Shown piece after piece: positions 1-8,982 of a stretch of 17,665 nt of DNA. The notes under the pieces are model-generated. The model had not been told where the DNA came from, did not search any database, and saw nothing but the letters and a program-made list of their open reading frames with translations. The stretch covers positions 1 to 17,665 of the forward strand of contig CAJVPP010001827.1 in assembly GCA_910592005.1 (NCBI GenBank), read 5' to 3'. Origin of the DNA: Funneliformis mosseae. Taxonomy: Eukaryota > Glomeromycota > Glomeromycetes > Glomerales > Glomeraceae. The number at the start of each line of letters is the position of its first letter. Positions within the stretch are counted from its first letter, which is position 1. A program made the translations under genes and the position numbers.

Positions 1-1017
1 TATTAAATTATAGTATTTTAAAATTTTTAAGATTAATAGATAGTAAGATATATAAGTTTAAAATTTTAATTTTTTTTAATAATAATTTATTATTTATTTA
101 TCTTTAAAAAATCACTAGTTAATTACATTTTTTTTAATTTTTACTTAGAAAACATTATAAAATTTATTATAAAAGTATTAATTTTTTTAATAATATATTT
201 TAAAATATTTAAAAATGATTAAAAAGAATTGTGATTAAAAATAAAATTGCTTATAAATTTGTAGGTAAAACAGTTGAAAGAATAGTTAAAATTTCATATT
301 TAATAATTTTTAAGAAAAGTTAATTTAATTTTATCAATATCAATATCTGAATCAATACAAAAAATAAGTGGTAAATTAAAATTTTCATAAAAGGTTTTTC
401 AAAACTCATAGTTATGTAATATAAATATAATATATAAAATGAAAATTGATATATCAATCAGATACATGTAATGTTTATAAGGCTAGTTTATTAAAATATT
501 ATTTAAAAAGATATTTATTAAAATTATTTAGTAAAATATAAATAATTATTAAAGATGAATTTTGATTGGTTTAGACTTATTAAGATTAGATCTTTATTAG
601 TCTAAAAAATCAGACTTAAATATCTGCAGACTTGGTGAAACTTTTTTAACTTTAATTATAGTATATAAATTTATTAATATTATAGAATTAATCATAATAA
701 TTATCTGAAACATAAACTAGAGTCTAAAATTAGTTGATCATGAATTTATAACGAATTTGATAATTTTTTTGTGATTTAGATATAATCATGATTTTGTTAA
801 ATTTTATGATTTTAATAACATTTAAATCTGATTAAATAATTAAAGTTATATAATATTATATGAAATCTAAATTGATAATCTAAAAAATTTTTTATGTAAA
901 ATGATTATACTTCATATATATTTATCATAAAGTTTTAAAAAGAGAACTATATTGTTAAAACAACATATTATGATATTATTTTTGTAATATATATTATAAA
1001 AGAAAAGATTCTATAAA
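1..1017. other. AT-rich stretch without recognisable gene
   Basis: This stretch is very AT-rich, with long A and T runs. I saw no open frame with recognisable protein similarity, no tandem array and no tRNA-like fold on either strand. It ends at the TA dinucleotide into which the Tc1 element at 1020 inserted. It is best read as old, mutated intergenic or transposon-derived DNA. Confidence 0.6.
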
Positions 1018-1019
1018 TA

Positions 1020-1046
1020 CAGTCTCTGTCAAAAGTAATAGCAGTG
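1020..1046 (+). repeat. Left terminal inverted repeat of Tc1 element
   Basis: It pairs with 2291-2317 in inverted orientation. The shared core TCAAAAGTAAT is exact, and the mismatches in the outer 20 bp are G/A or C/T. It sits directly after the TA target duplication at 1018-1019. Confidence 0.88.
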
Positions 1047-1191
1047 GAAATATTGTTTTTTTATAAACTGCAACATCTCTATTATCCTAATTTGACTCAT
1101 TATTTATTAGGTCAAATTGGGTAATAAAATGTTTATATAAAATAAACAATAAAAAATAAATTAATCTTTTTTATTACTCATCAAAATCAAA

Positions 1192-2198
1192 ATGCCATTA
1201 ATATTTATTAAAATAAATTATAAAGTCATAAAGTTTCTTTAGAACAAGAATGTATGTAATGTAAGAGAAATTTCTACCTGAACTGAAGTTCCCTTATGAT
1301 TTTATGAAAATATGTTACCTTTTTACGAAAAAATAGTATATTCTTAAATTTATCAATCTAGCTGATCACGAAAATTGACATCTTAAAAATGCTGCTATAT
1401 CAGAATGATCATTAAGAATAATCATTTTACTATAGTAAGAGAATTGAAGACCATATTTGAAGAAAAGAATTTGAACCTGTAGATTTATAAAGTAACTATT
1501 CAATAAAAGCTTCACTATCTTAGTTATGTAATGGTTCTTCTTCAAAAAGTTTTTTTTTTAACCCAAAAAGTGAAATACAATCATTTGTCTTGAGTATGTA
1601 ACCACTTATATTATGATTGGAAAAAATGGTTTTTTCTGATAAGACTACAATTCAAATATTTTGTAATACAATTTTAGCATAGTCTAAAGATAAGAATCCT
1701 ATTCAACTCATAGTTAAGCATCCTTTTAAAGTGCATGTTTAAGCTACGATCAATATCAAGATGAAGGTTAGCATACACATGTTTACTAAAAATCTTGATA
1801 GTTACTTGTATTGCTAAATTCTTGATAATTATCTCTATAATAATGCAAGTGAATTACTAAGTTATCATTAGATTTTTCAATAAGATAATGACTTAAAACA
1901 TATTTCTAAAGATATTAAAAAAGACTTAAAAACTCATCTTTTGGATTAGATTTTTTCTTGGTCTTCTTATAGTTCAGATTTTAACCTGATTAAAAATATT
2001 TAGACTATTTTTAAAAAAAATTAAGAAAAATATTAAAAAAATGATTGTACAAAAAAAAATTTTAAATGAAATTTTTTTAATATAATTCATGAAGAATGGG
2101 ATAATCTTGATAACTCTATATTACTTAATTGTATTAATAGCATGCCTAATCGAATTCAAGTATGTATTGATGCAAATGGAGTATACACTATATATTAA
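1192..2198 (+). pseudogene. Tc1-type transposase, inactivated
   Basis: This would be a DDE transposase of about 335 residues that cuts and reinserts the element at TA sites. The start is taken at the ATG at 1192. Recognisable blocks follow in order: an N-terminal part too degraded to assign securely; a first catalytic region reading FSDKTTIQ near 1635; KHPFKVHV near 1720; QDNDLKH with the second catalytic Asp at 1884-1886; SSDFNLIKNI near 1975; and the C-terminal DNSILLNCINSMPNRIQ near 2110, ending at TAA 2196-2198. The third catalytic Glu (PIEN motif) has become Lys at 1992-1994. In-frame stops fall at conserved Gln or Trp positions, for example TAA at 1881, TAG at 1680 and TAG at 2001, and there are frameshifts. 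Pro to Leu and Thr to Ile changes are also C-to-T. The family call is secure, the exact N terminus is not. Confidence 0.85.
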
Positions 2199-2290
2199 TA
2201 CTAAAAAATTTATAAATGTTACTTTTATCTTTATTTAAAAAAAATTCGCTTATATTTTGATATAAATTACATGTATAAGGTTAAAAAACT

Positions 2291-2317
2291 GTCTACCATT
2301 ACTTTTGATAGGGATTG
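2291..2317 (-). repeat. Right terminal inverted repeat of Tc1 element
   Basis: Inverted partner of 1020-1046, followed immediately by the TA target duplication at 2318-2319. Confidence 0.88.
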
Positions 2318-2319
2318 TA

Positions 2320-3211
2320 AATATATTAAAATAGTAAAACGTATTAAAAATAAAATAAAAATAATAATTCTTTATCAATTCAAAAAACTTTACCTTTATT
2401 TAAAAATATATTAAATGAAAGAAAAAAATAAATAAAGAAGTAGTAGAGGCTTTTATATATTGTTATCATAGAATTCTTTAACTCAGATTAATCACATTAT
2501 CAAGTCTTTACTTAAAATTACTTATTGCAGTTTATTACAACGAAGACGTTAAGATTTACCTAACTCTTAACTTTATTAAATCTACGCGTTAAGCTTAAAT
2601 AAATCTATCAAGTATAAAGACTTGAAAGATAAGATTATAAGCAATTTAATTAAAGAATTCAGATAATAAACTCAATTACAAATAATATGTAAGGATCACG
2701 TCAGACTATATAAAGACATAAAGAGGCAGAAAGATATAAGTTTTGAACAATTTTTTTATTAATATTAAACTCAGTTGTTAATTCGTAAAAGAGTTAATTT
2801 ACAATATAAGCAAAAAATCTATCTATTTATACAAAATTTCTTTGGTTACTGCTAACTATTTACTATACTATAAACTAACTAATTCATTAAATAAAATAAG
2901 TAAAATAAATATACTAAAATTAATAAATATTCATAAAATAATAAAAATATAAAATATAATAAAAATATTAATAAAAATTGAAATATTAAAAATAAGTATA
3001 ACACTAAATATTTCTAGATTTCATTTAATTTGTAAAATTAGGATTATCTTTCATATTTTTAGAATTCTAGATTAAGAGATCATTATACTGTAATAATATG
3101 CAATATATTCCTTTAGAATAAATTGAAAAATTGAGATCATTTTTATTAAAGCATTATATAATAGTTTTCACCAACAAAAAAAAATAAATAAATAAACAAA
3201 CAAATTATAAA
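2320..3211. other. AT-rich spacer, possible promoter-like patch
   Basis: No protein-coding similarity was recognised. The stretch contains the inverted-repeat pair annotated at 2471-2660. A TATATAAAG motif at about 2707 is followed by a purine-rich AGAGGCAGAAAG run, which would fit a fungal TATA region or a decayed retrotransposon end, but no adjoining gene or second LTR copy is visible. The last part, from about 2870, is almost pure A/T up to the start codon at 3212. Confidence 0.4.
2471..2660. repeat. Possible small inverted-repeat (MITE-like) element
   Basis: GAATTCTTTAA at 2471-2481 is matched exactly by TTAAAGAATTC at 2650-2660. Further in, TCAAGTCTTTA at 2500-2510 is matched exactly by TAAAGACTTGA at 2615-2625. 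The two nested 11-bp pairs are in the correct order for a foldback unit of about 190 bp. No convincing target duplication flanks it and no second copy is in the window. It could be a small non-autonomous DNA transposon or chance in AT-rich DNA. Confidence 0.35.
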
Positions 3212-3307
3212 ATGAATACCATCATTAAATTCAATTCATTTATTTCAATTCTTTTATTATTCTTTTTAATTGCATTATTTAATGAAATAACAGCTCTAGC
3301 TATTCAT

Positions 3308-3423
3308 GTAACTTTTTTTTTCTTTTTCTTTTCTTTTCTTTCATTTTAAATTGATCTTTTTAATTATTTTATTTTCTTTTTAAAATTGATCTTTTCGATC
3401 TATTTTCTTTATTTATTATATAG
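3308..3423 (+). other. Intron 1 of secreted-protein gene
   Basis: The intron starts GTAACT and ends TTATATAG. It contains a long T/C-rich run just after the donor. Splicing exactly here leaves the downstream reading frame one base short, consistent with one G lost at the donor junction. Confidence 0.5.
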
Positions 3424-3450
3424 CTATGTCAACTTATCCTGAATGTGATG

Positions 3451-3515
3451 GTAAATTTTTTTTTTTAAAAAAAAAATATATATATATATAATTTTTTTCT
3501 TCTTCTTATTTACAG
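3451..3515 (+). other. Intron 2 of secreted-protein gene, with AT microsatellite
   Basis: The intron starts GTAAAT and ends TTTACAG after a T/C-rich tract, so it has good fungal splice signals. It contains a short (TA)n run around 3477-3490. Splicing joins GAT G to GA ATT CAA in frame. Confidence 0.65.
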
Positions 3516-4281
3516 GAATTCAATTCATTTCTCCTAAAGCTGATGAAAAATTAACAAATAATAAAGAGATTCAAGTAGTTTAAAAAAGTAACATATATAC
3601 ATTTGTAAATAACTTTGACTTATATAATGAAAAAGGAGAATTTGTTAAATCATTATAAAAAGATAGTGATAGTATTATTGTCAGTACTAGTGATAAGTAT
3701 TCGATAAAAGTAAAACTTGAAGTTTCTTTATACATTTCATTACCTGCTAAATATATGATTGAAATTTTAGACAAAGGTAAAGATAACATATCTTATTTTA
3801 AAAATAGTGAAATTTTTACTATAGAAAAGTGATTAACAATAAGAAAGAATATTGCATTAAAATTTTATTAATAAGATCCTCATGAATAAAAAAAATATCA
3901 TTATTTAATTATCATATTTTTAGCTATTTATTATTTGAATTTGAATTAAAGAAAATATATTTTAAAAAATACGTTAGTTCTATAAAATCTTTATTGAAAT
4001 AAAATAGAAGATCATCAAAAACTTAACCTAAATTAAGCTTATTACCTTTTAAGAGTATAGAAAATAAAAGAAACAGAAGAGGGCTTGGCTATTATAACAC
4101 TAAAAATTTGACTAATAGGATTCAAAATAGATTATAGTGTCTATAGTAGCAGGTTGAGGTAAATGATTAATGTTATTAGAGGAAAAACATAACTAATAGA
4201 TAATATATGTTATTTTTTTCGTTCTATTGTAATATTTATTATCAGCTTTCTCTATATAGGATTAGACATTTGAATTTAAAG

Positions 4282-4301
4282 ATATATATATATATATATA
4301 T
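4282..4301. repeat. (AT)n microsatellite
   Basis: About ten uninterrupted AT repeats in a non-coding AT-rich stretch. Confidence 0.9.
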
Positions 4302-5233
4302 TGTGTATATTTGGACGAAACTTATTGAAATTATCCTATAGATAAATTAAAAAAGATATTATTTTATTTTTTTTATAATCAGTCCTAATAAAATAACTTT
4401 GCAGCTTATATCACGTAGGGTAAAATTCAATTTTAGATATGGATTAAAACTATATTTAGAAGTTTTGAATAGTATTGAAAAATTTTCAAAAGTAAGAAAA
4501 TCTCATATAAGATTGAATTATTTACTACATTTTCTAAAAATTGAGTAAAAAATCCAATATTTTACCACGTCTTTTTGAACTAATGTTAGTATAAGTCATA
4601 TGACGATCAGATAAAATATAAATTTTTAGAGATTTTCTAAATCAGTAAACAAGCAAGCAAGTTAAATATTGAAAATTAATAATTACAAATTCATATGATA
4701 CTAGCAAAATATCATTTTCTGGGTTGTTATAATATTTGGATATATATGATTTTGTATGACAAATATTTTCATATATATATGAAATTTCTAAAATTTTATC
4801 ACAACTATTTCATTTCATTTTACCAGAATTTGAAAACTATATACAAAATAGCTTTTGCATCAAAATAAACCAATTATACAAATTTTATCTATTAAAAAGA
4901 AATTAACTGAATAATAATAAAGTTTTAAATTTTTTAATAATATTAATTGAATACTTCTATTTAATAAATGCAAAAAATTTACATAAATAAATTAAGTTTA
5001 ATTTTAAAACTTTACACCTGATTTTACTCATTTATAATGAATGTATAACTACCAATGTGACTTATTGTTTTCTTTTGATTGTCATTTTATTCAAAGCAAA
5101 TCTGATTATTTTTAAGATATTTGAAATGATAAAACTATAATTATTTAATTATTCTAATTAAATATATAAATATTCAATACCGTTATGGATTTGAAAATTA
5201 AAAATTCTATACTAGTATACATGCATAAAAAAA

Positions 5234-5247
5234 TCATACCGGTATGA
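5234..5247. repeat. Perfect 14-bp palindrome
   Basis: TCATACCGGTATGA is its own reverse complement and is flanked by A runs on both sides. It is one of the few CCGG-containing sites in this AT-rich stretch. The shorter palindromes TACTAGTA, GTATAC and ATGCAT lie just upstream (about 5210-5224). No function can be assigned. Confidence 0.6.
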
Positions 5248-5424
5248 AAAAACTATTGAAACTATACATTTATATATAAAATCCATATTATACATGATTT
5301 AATAACATCTTATAATATTGGAATTACAGTGAAATTCTAATTTGCCATTATTTTAACGATAAAATTTATTTAACGTTTTATATATAAAAAAAATTTGTGG
5401 AGTGATAGCTGATAAAGATGAGTT

Positions 5425-5770
5425 GACGACTTATTAGAGAAATTCAGAAGAGAAAATTAGTTTTTTACTAGAAGCTATTGGCAAGTAGAAATGAGCGAAG
5501 AAAATAAAGAGAAAACTGCTTTTATTTCTCAATTTGGCCTTTATAAATTTAATGTCATACCCTTTGGTCTAAAGAATGCATCAGCAACTATTTAAAGGTT
5601 AATAAATCACATTTTTTAAGAATTCTTGTATGAATTTATCGCTGTCTATTTAGATGATATTATTATTTATTTAATAACTTATGAGAATCATATTTAATAT
5701 TTAAGAAAAGTATTTCAAGCGATTAAACAAGCAAATTTAATGATCAAGCTTAAAAGTATCATTTTGTTTA
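5425..5770 (+). pseudogene. Reverse transcriptase domain (Ty3 type), inactivated
   Basis: The frame reads DDLLEKFRR, then YWQVEM, then [20 protein letters not shown], which is the canonical palm region of Ty3 reverse transcriptase. The catalytic box YLDDIIIY is intact, with the two Asp codons at 5653-5658. About four residues are missing before SYWQVEM, where the family has a catalytic Asp in a T-L-D motif, so the enzyme would be dead even without stops. In-frame stops are TAG at 5458-5460 (a Trp position), and TAA at 5593-5595, 5617-5619 and 5695-5697 (all Gln positions). Met to Ile changes are also present. After about 5760 the frame is lost through small deletions. Confidence 0.87.
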
Positions 5771-5879
5771 CTTAATATTACATACTTAGAATATATAGTT
5801 GAAAGAAATAGATTACAATCTGATCTGCAAAAATTGACAAAATTAAAAACTTTTCAATTCCAGTTGATTTAATAAGCTT

Positions 5880-6440
5880 AAGATCTGCATTAGAATTATT
5901 TTATATTATCTATGATTTGTTTCAGGGTTCTCAAAAATTGCTAAACCTTTAATATAATTATTAAAAAAGAAAGAACTGTTTTCTTAGATAAATACTTAAT
6001 AAAAAGCTTTTAATATCTTAAGAATAAATTAATTATTACACCAATCTTGCAGTACCCAAATTTTAATAAATTGTTTATTCTATACACTAATACTTCTAGA
6101 AATAGTTTAGAAGCTATTTTTTTTTAAAAGCTAGAAAATGAACTTAATTATGTGGTAGCATATATCAGCAGAAATATAAATAAATCTAAGCAAAATTATG
6201 GAATAACTGATCAGGAATGCCTTGCAATTATATGGGCTGTGAAATACTTTTACTATTATTTAAGCTCACAATCTTTTACCATTATTACTGAGCATTCAAC
6301 CTTTAAATGGTTATAAATATCAAAGATTCCTAAAGGTAGAAGAGTATGATAGATCATAAAACTTCAATAATATGATTTTGAAATCAAGTATAGGTCTGAA
6401 AAACTATACACTAATACAAATACACTTTCTTAAATTAATA
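5880..6440 (+). pseudogene. RNase H domain of the Ty3 polyprotein, inactivated
   Basis: Recognisable blocks are a thumb/connection remnant near 5880-6000, then FILYTNTS near 6075-6096, ITDQECLAIIWAVKYF near 6200-6250, ITEHSTFKWL near 6285-6316, and IPKGRRV near 6326-6346. The first catalytic Asp (family motif YTDAS) is Asn at 6089-6091, a G-to-A change. TGA at 6347-6349 and TAG at 6350-6352 replace the Arg-Trp pair that normally follows the GRR motif. TAA replaces Gln after KWL. This block is in a different frame from the reverse transcriptase, so at least one indel separates them. Confidence 0.85.
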
Positions 6441-6589
6441 TTAATCAAAAATATGAAGATAATACATGTGAAGTCTTTATAATAACTACTATTAAAATTG
6501 AAGAATCAGAAGGCAAATAACATATTTTTTCTGAGTATAATAATAAAAAAACTTGGTTTGAGAATCAAATATTTTAACAATTCTCTAAT

Positions 6590-7060
6590 ATATCTTTGAT
6601 TACTGCAGTTGGATATGAAAGTTCAAAGGATAAAATGGAAGATATATATCATGAAAATATTAAAATTAAATTAGTTATAGAAATCAACTTATTATCAAGA
6701 GAGAATCTCAATATACCTTTACCTGTAATATTGAGAATTACCATATTTATACCTATTGTAAAGTATATAAAAAGAATTTACCTTATAATACAATTATTCA
6801 TGATTGTATTATAGGTTATGAAAGAGGAAAAATTCATCCTTACATAAAACTAACTTTTTTAATTAATAACATATGATACTAAGAAAATGTATATTTTCAA
6901 CTTTATGAAATATTAGATATCATTTTCTTATTCTCTTATTAATTCCTCACCTATCTCAACATTATTTAAAATATATTATTTGAGTGAAAGTCAAAGTGTT
7001 TGTAATGTGATAAATAACTTAAAATAAATATAATACAATATAATTATCTTTATAACTATT
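6590..7060 (+). pseudogene. Polyprotein spacer between RNase H and integrase, with Cys-rich segment
   Basis: An open segment from 6596 and a second frame from about 6755 read through a Cys-containing patch (YCKVYKKNLPYNTIIHDC) followed by GYERGKIHPY near 6809-6845. Gypsy elements of this type often carry such a zinc-ribbon-like spacer before the integrase. The similarity is a recollection of related fungal polyproteins and not a named domain. The segment sits between two secure polyprotein domains on the same strand, which is the main support. Confidence 0.5.
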
Positions 7061-7084
7061 TATAAAATCAAACCTTATCTGACG

Positions 7085-7735
7085 ATTTAACACTAACTCA
7101 ATAACAAAAATTAATCAAACAATCTAGATATTTTGAAATTAAAAATAATTATTTGCATAAACATGTTCATCAAAAGCTTCTTAGAGATATTCGATCATAT
7201 GAAATGGAAACTGTACTTTATATAGAAAAGTTTTTAGGACAATTAGGTTCTGAGAAATTCTTAACTTAAATTATGAACTTAATACATTTTAATCTAATAA
7301 TATCAAAAACTAAAATATAATAAAAATCTTAATTTTGTTAAAAAAATTTCCAGAATCTGATTTTTCTAGCAATCAAACTATATGATATATTATAATAATC
7401 TGACTGCTGGATATTTTGCAGTAAATATAATATTTGATAAAATTAAAGAATGATATTATTAGCTACAATTATATGAAAATATTAGAGAATATATTTGTTT
7501 TTATGATAATTTTAAAGAAGAAAAAATTTAATAAATCATGAAGAATTACATCCTATACTAGTTCAAGTATTTTTTTATCAAATTGGTATAGATTTTATTA
7601 GATTTTTACTCATAATATCAAATGAAAACAAATATATCATTGTAGTTATCAATTATTTTACTAAGTGATTTGAAGTTAAAAATATTAATTCAGAATCTAC
7701 CAGTAAATCATAAAAAATAGTTAGACAAATTTGAT
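7085..7735 (+). pseudogene. Integrase of the Ty3 polyprotein, split and truncated
   Basis: The N-terminal part reads KQSRYFEIKNNYLHK near 7110-7160 and RSYEMETVLYI near 7193-7224. The reading resumes after a nested insertion with NNLTAGYFAVNIIFDKI near 7394-7445, then LQLYENIREYI. The core begins FFYQIGIDFI near 7565-7600 with the first catalytic Asp retained. Stops are TGA at 7451-7453 (Arg position), TAG at 7460-7462 (Trp position of the family YYWPQ motif) and TGA at 7666-7668 (Trp position of the family YFTKW motif). The rest of the catalytic core and the C-terminal domain are missing. Confidence 0.8.
7225..7380. mobile_element. Small inverted-repeat insertion inside the integrase
   Basis: The integrase reading is clean up to the VLYI block and resumes with the next family residues after about 155 bp of unrelated sequence. 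Both junctions carry TATA(T): 7221-7224 on the left and 7379-7383 on the right. The ends are loosely inverted: AGGTTCTGAGAAATTCTT near 7245 against the reverse complement AGATTCTGGAAATTTTT near 7345-7361. A TA or TATA duplication and short imperfect inverted repeats suggest a MITE, perhaps Tc1/mariner-like, but the terminal match is weak. Confidence 0.5.
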
Positions 7736-7996
7736 GAATTTTATGCTGATCATATAATAAAATGTTATAAATTGCAAAAGTTTATCACATTATAAATATA
7801 ATTTCAAATATGTAATACAAAAAAACCCTTATTATGATGTAAAAAAACCTCAATTTTTATATCGTAAATTTATTCAAACATATTTAAACAAAAAATATTA
7901 ACTTTGCTTTTATGGACTATAAGATTCCAGGTATTTTATTGATTATGCAAAATGGTCAAAGATAATAATTTTTGCTTTAAGCTACTTAAAATTTAT
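7736..7996. other. Unassigned junction between Ty3 fragment and DDE-like gene
   Basis: About 260 bp of AT-rich sequence lies between the last recognisable integrase residues on the plus strand and the last recognisable residues of the minus-strand gene. It may hold the decayed integrase remainder or extra C-terminal codons of the minus-strand gene, since the TAA at 7997 could itself be a former Gln codon. Nothing else was recognised. Confidence 0.4.
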
Positions 7997-8240
7997 TTAT
8001 AGCTTGTTCAAATAAGTTTTTTTAAACTTTGCAGCAAATCTTGTTATCCAGTTGTTAATAAAAGATACTTCTGAAATTTTAATGTCTCATACTAATTCAC
8101 CATTTTCTTATATTTTAACTAGTGTATCTCACATATTATGTTTATTCATTCGTCTATTTTTATGAACATTGCCTTCCAAAAAAAGATATTCTAATAGAGT
8201 TATAATTTGTAAAGCAATCCTTTTTTCTGAATCCTTTTTA

Positions 8241-8364
8241 CTATATTTTTAGTTATGTTTTAATGCTTAACTACATAGCAAAGGAAACTCTCTTATATTG
8301 CTATTTTGATTAATAAATATCAGATTTTTTTTTAAGTAGCACTAAATTTGTAATTTTTACTTAC
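8241..8364 (-). other. Intron in DDE-like gene
   Basis: Minus-strand donor GTAAGT at 8364-8359 and acceptor ATATAG ending at 8241. Splicing joins an exon ending LLYN to KKDSEKRIALQ in frame, so the intron was spliced before the gene decayed. Confidence 0.6.
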
Positions 8365-8425
8365 TTGTTATATAATAGATTAGTTATATTACCTATAATT
8401 TCCTCTGGTACTTGTTCATGATTAT

Positions 8426-8487
8426 CTATAATAATAAAAACTCAAAATTAGACGTTCTTTTCTACAATTCACTTATTTTAAACTCAC
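8426..8487 (-). other. Intron in DDE-like gene
   Basis: Minus-strand donor GTGAGT at 8487 and acceptor TTATTATAG ending at 8426. It joins the coiled-coil-like exon (KEMQTKKL) to NHEQVPEEIIGN. Confidence 0.55.
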
Positions 8488-8632
8488 CAATTTTTTAGTT
8501 TGCATTTCTTTTACCATTTTATCTTCTAAAATTTTGATTATTCCTGCACAATTTTCTTTTTCATTTACTATTATATTTTGATCTTCTAATTCCTCTTACA
8601 ATTATTTTATTTTTAGTTACTTATGCTAATAT

Positions 8633-8700
8633 CTGAAAAATAATAAATTATTAATTATATTATCTAGATTTATTTAAATGATATAGTCTTCAATACTTAC
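8633..8700 (-). other. Intron in DDE-like gene
   Basis: Minus-strand donor GTAAGTATTG at 8700 and acceptor TTTTTCAG ending at 8633. It separates the ISHSS exon from the Lys/Glu-rich exon. Confidence 0.6.
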
Positions 8701-8982
8701 TTGAACTATGTGATATTAGTATCATTCAAGAAGATTTTGATGGTATATATGATGAAATCTGAAGTTGAGGCATATGCATTCTATCTTTTATCTAATTAGA
8801 TATTTGATTTAAAGCAAATGTTTTCCATTCCATAATGTAAGGTAAGGCCCTTGCTTATATATATCTATCTAATTCTTCTTCTGACTATCTCTATTCAAAA
8901 TAATTTGAAATTTCAGAAATAGTTTTTATCTTATTCCCTTTATTTTCTTTATTATTTCAGATATATATTAGAACATACACTA

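Larger units (their letters stand above)
1020..2317 (+). mobile_element. Tc1/mariner element, full length but dead
   Basis: The element is bounded by inverted repeats. The left end begins CAGTCTCTGTCAAAAGTAAT at 1020, and the reverse complement of the right end begins CAATCCCTATCAAAAGTAAT. The outer 20 bp differ at four positions, all transitions. TA dinucleotides flank it at 1018-1019 and 2318-2319, the target duplication expected of the Tc1/mariner superfamily. At 1298 bp it has the usual size for a single-gene Tc1 element. It contains one degraded plus-strand transposase gene. The transposase cannot be active, though the inverted ends are still similar enough that the element might have been mobilised in trans. 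Confidence 0.9.
3212..3832 (+). pseudogene. Small secreted protein gene with two introns, Kre9/Knh1-like, probably broken
   Basis: The ATG at 3212 opens a 32-residue exon that is a clear signal peptide: MNTIIKF, then a Leu/Ile/Phe-rich core and ITALA as a plausible cleavage site. Intron 1 runs from GT at 3308 to TAG at 3423, intron 2 from GTAAAT at 3451 to TTTACAG at 3515. The middle exon reads STYPECDG across the second junction. The last exon (3516-3832) begins IQFISPKADEKL and ends at TGA 3830-3832, giving about 105 residues rich in alternating hydrophobic positions. The SPKADE opening recalls Kre9/Knh1-type cell-wall or surface proteins of fungi, but I am not certain of the family. Two TAA codons lie in frame at 3581-3583 and 3656-3658, each one C-to-T step from Gln. 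The first junction is off by one base: exon 1 ends in phase 0 while the middle exon needs one extra base. It is either a pseudogene or my first splice site is wrong. Confidence 0.55.
3833..5424. other. AT-rich spacer with microsatellite and palindromes
   Basis: No coding similarity was recognised on either strand across about 1.6 kb. It holds a (TA)n microsatellite at 4282-4301, a perfect 18-bp palindrome TTTCATATATATATGAAA at about 4767-4784, and a perfect 14-bp palindrome at 5234-5247. The right edge is the truncated 5' end of the Ty3 fragment. No LTR was identified upstream of it. Confidence 0.5.
5425..7735 (+). mobile_element. Ty3/gypsy retrotransposon fragment without LTRs
   Basis: This is the 3' part of a Ty3/gypsy-type polyprotein in the order reverse transcriptase, RNase H, zinc-finger-like spacer, integrase. 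That order identifies the superfamily. Gag, protease and the start of the reverse transcriptase are absent upstream of 5425, the integrase fades out near 7735, and no LTR was found on either side. The fragment carries stops and frameshifts throughout, plus a nested insertion at about 7225-7380. It is a truncated relic with no capacity to move. Confidence 0.88.

Noticed and set aside
2700..2760. TATA-like promoter followed by a purine-rich patch, possibly an LTR
   Set aside because: No second LTR copy, primer-binding site or adjoining gene was visible, and TATA motifs are expected by chance at this base composition.
3580..3789. Minus-strand open frame of 69 codons
   Set aside because: It is antisense to the last exon of the secreted-protein gene, which has the better reading, splice signals and signal peptide.
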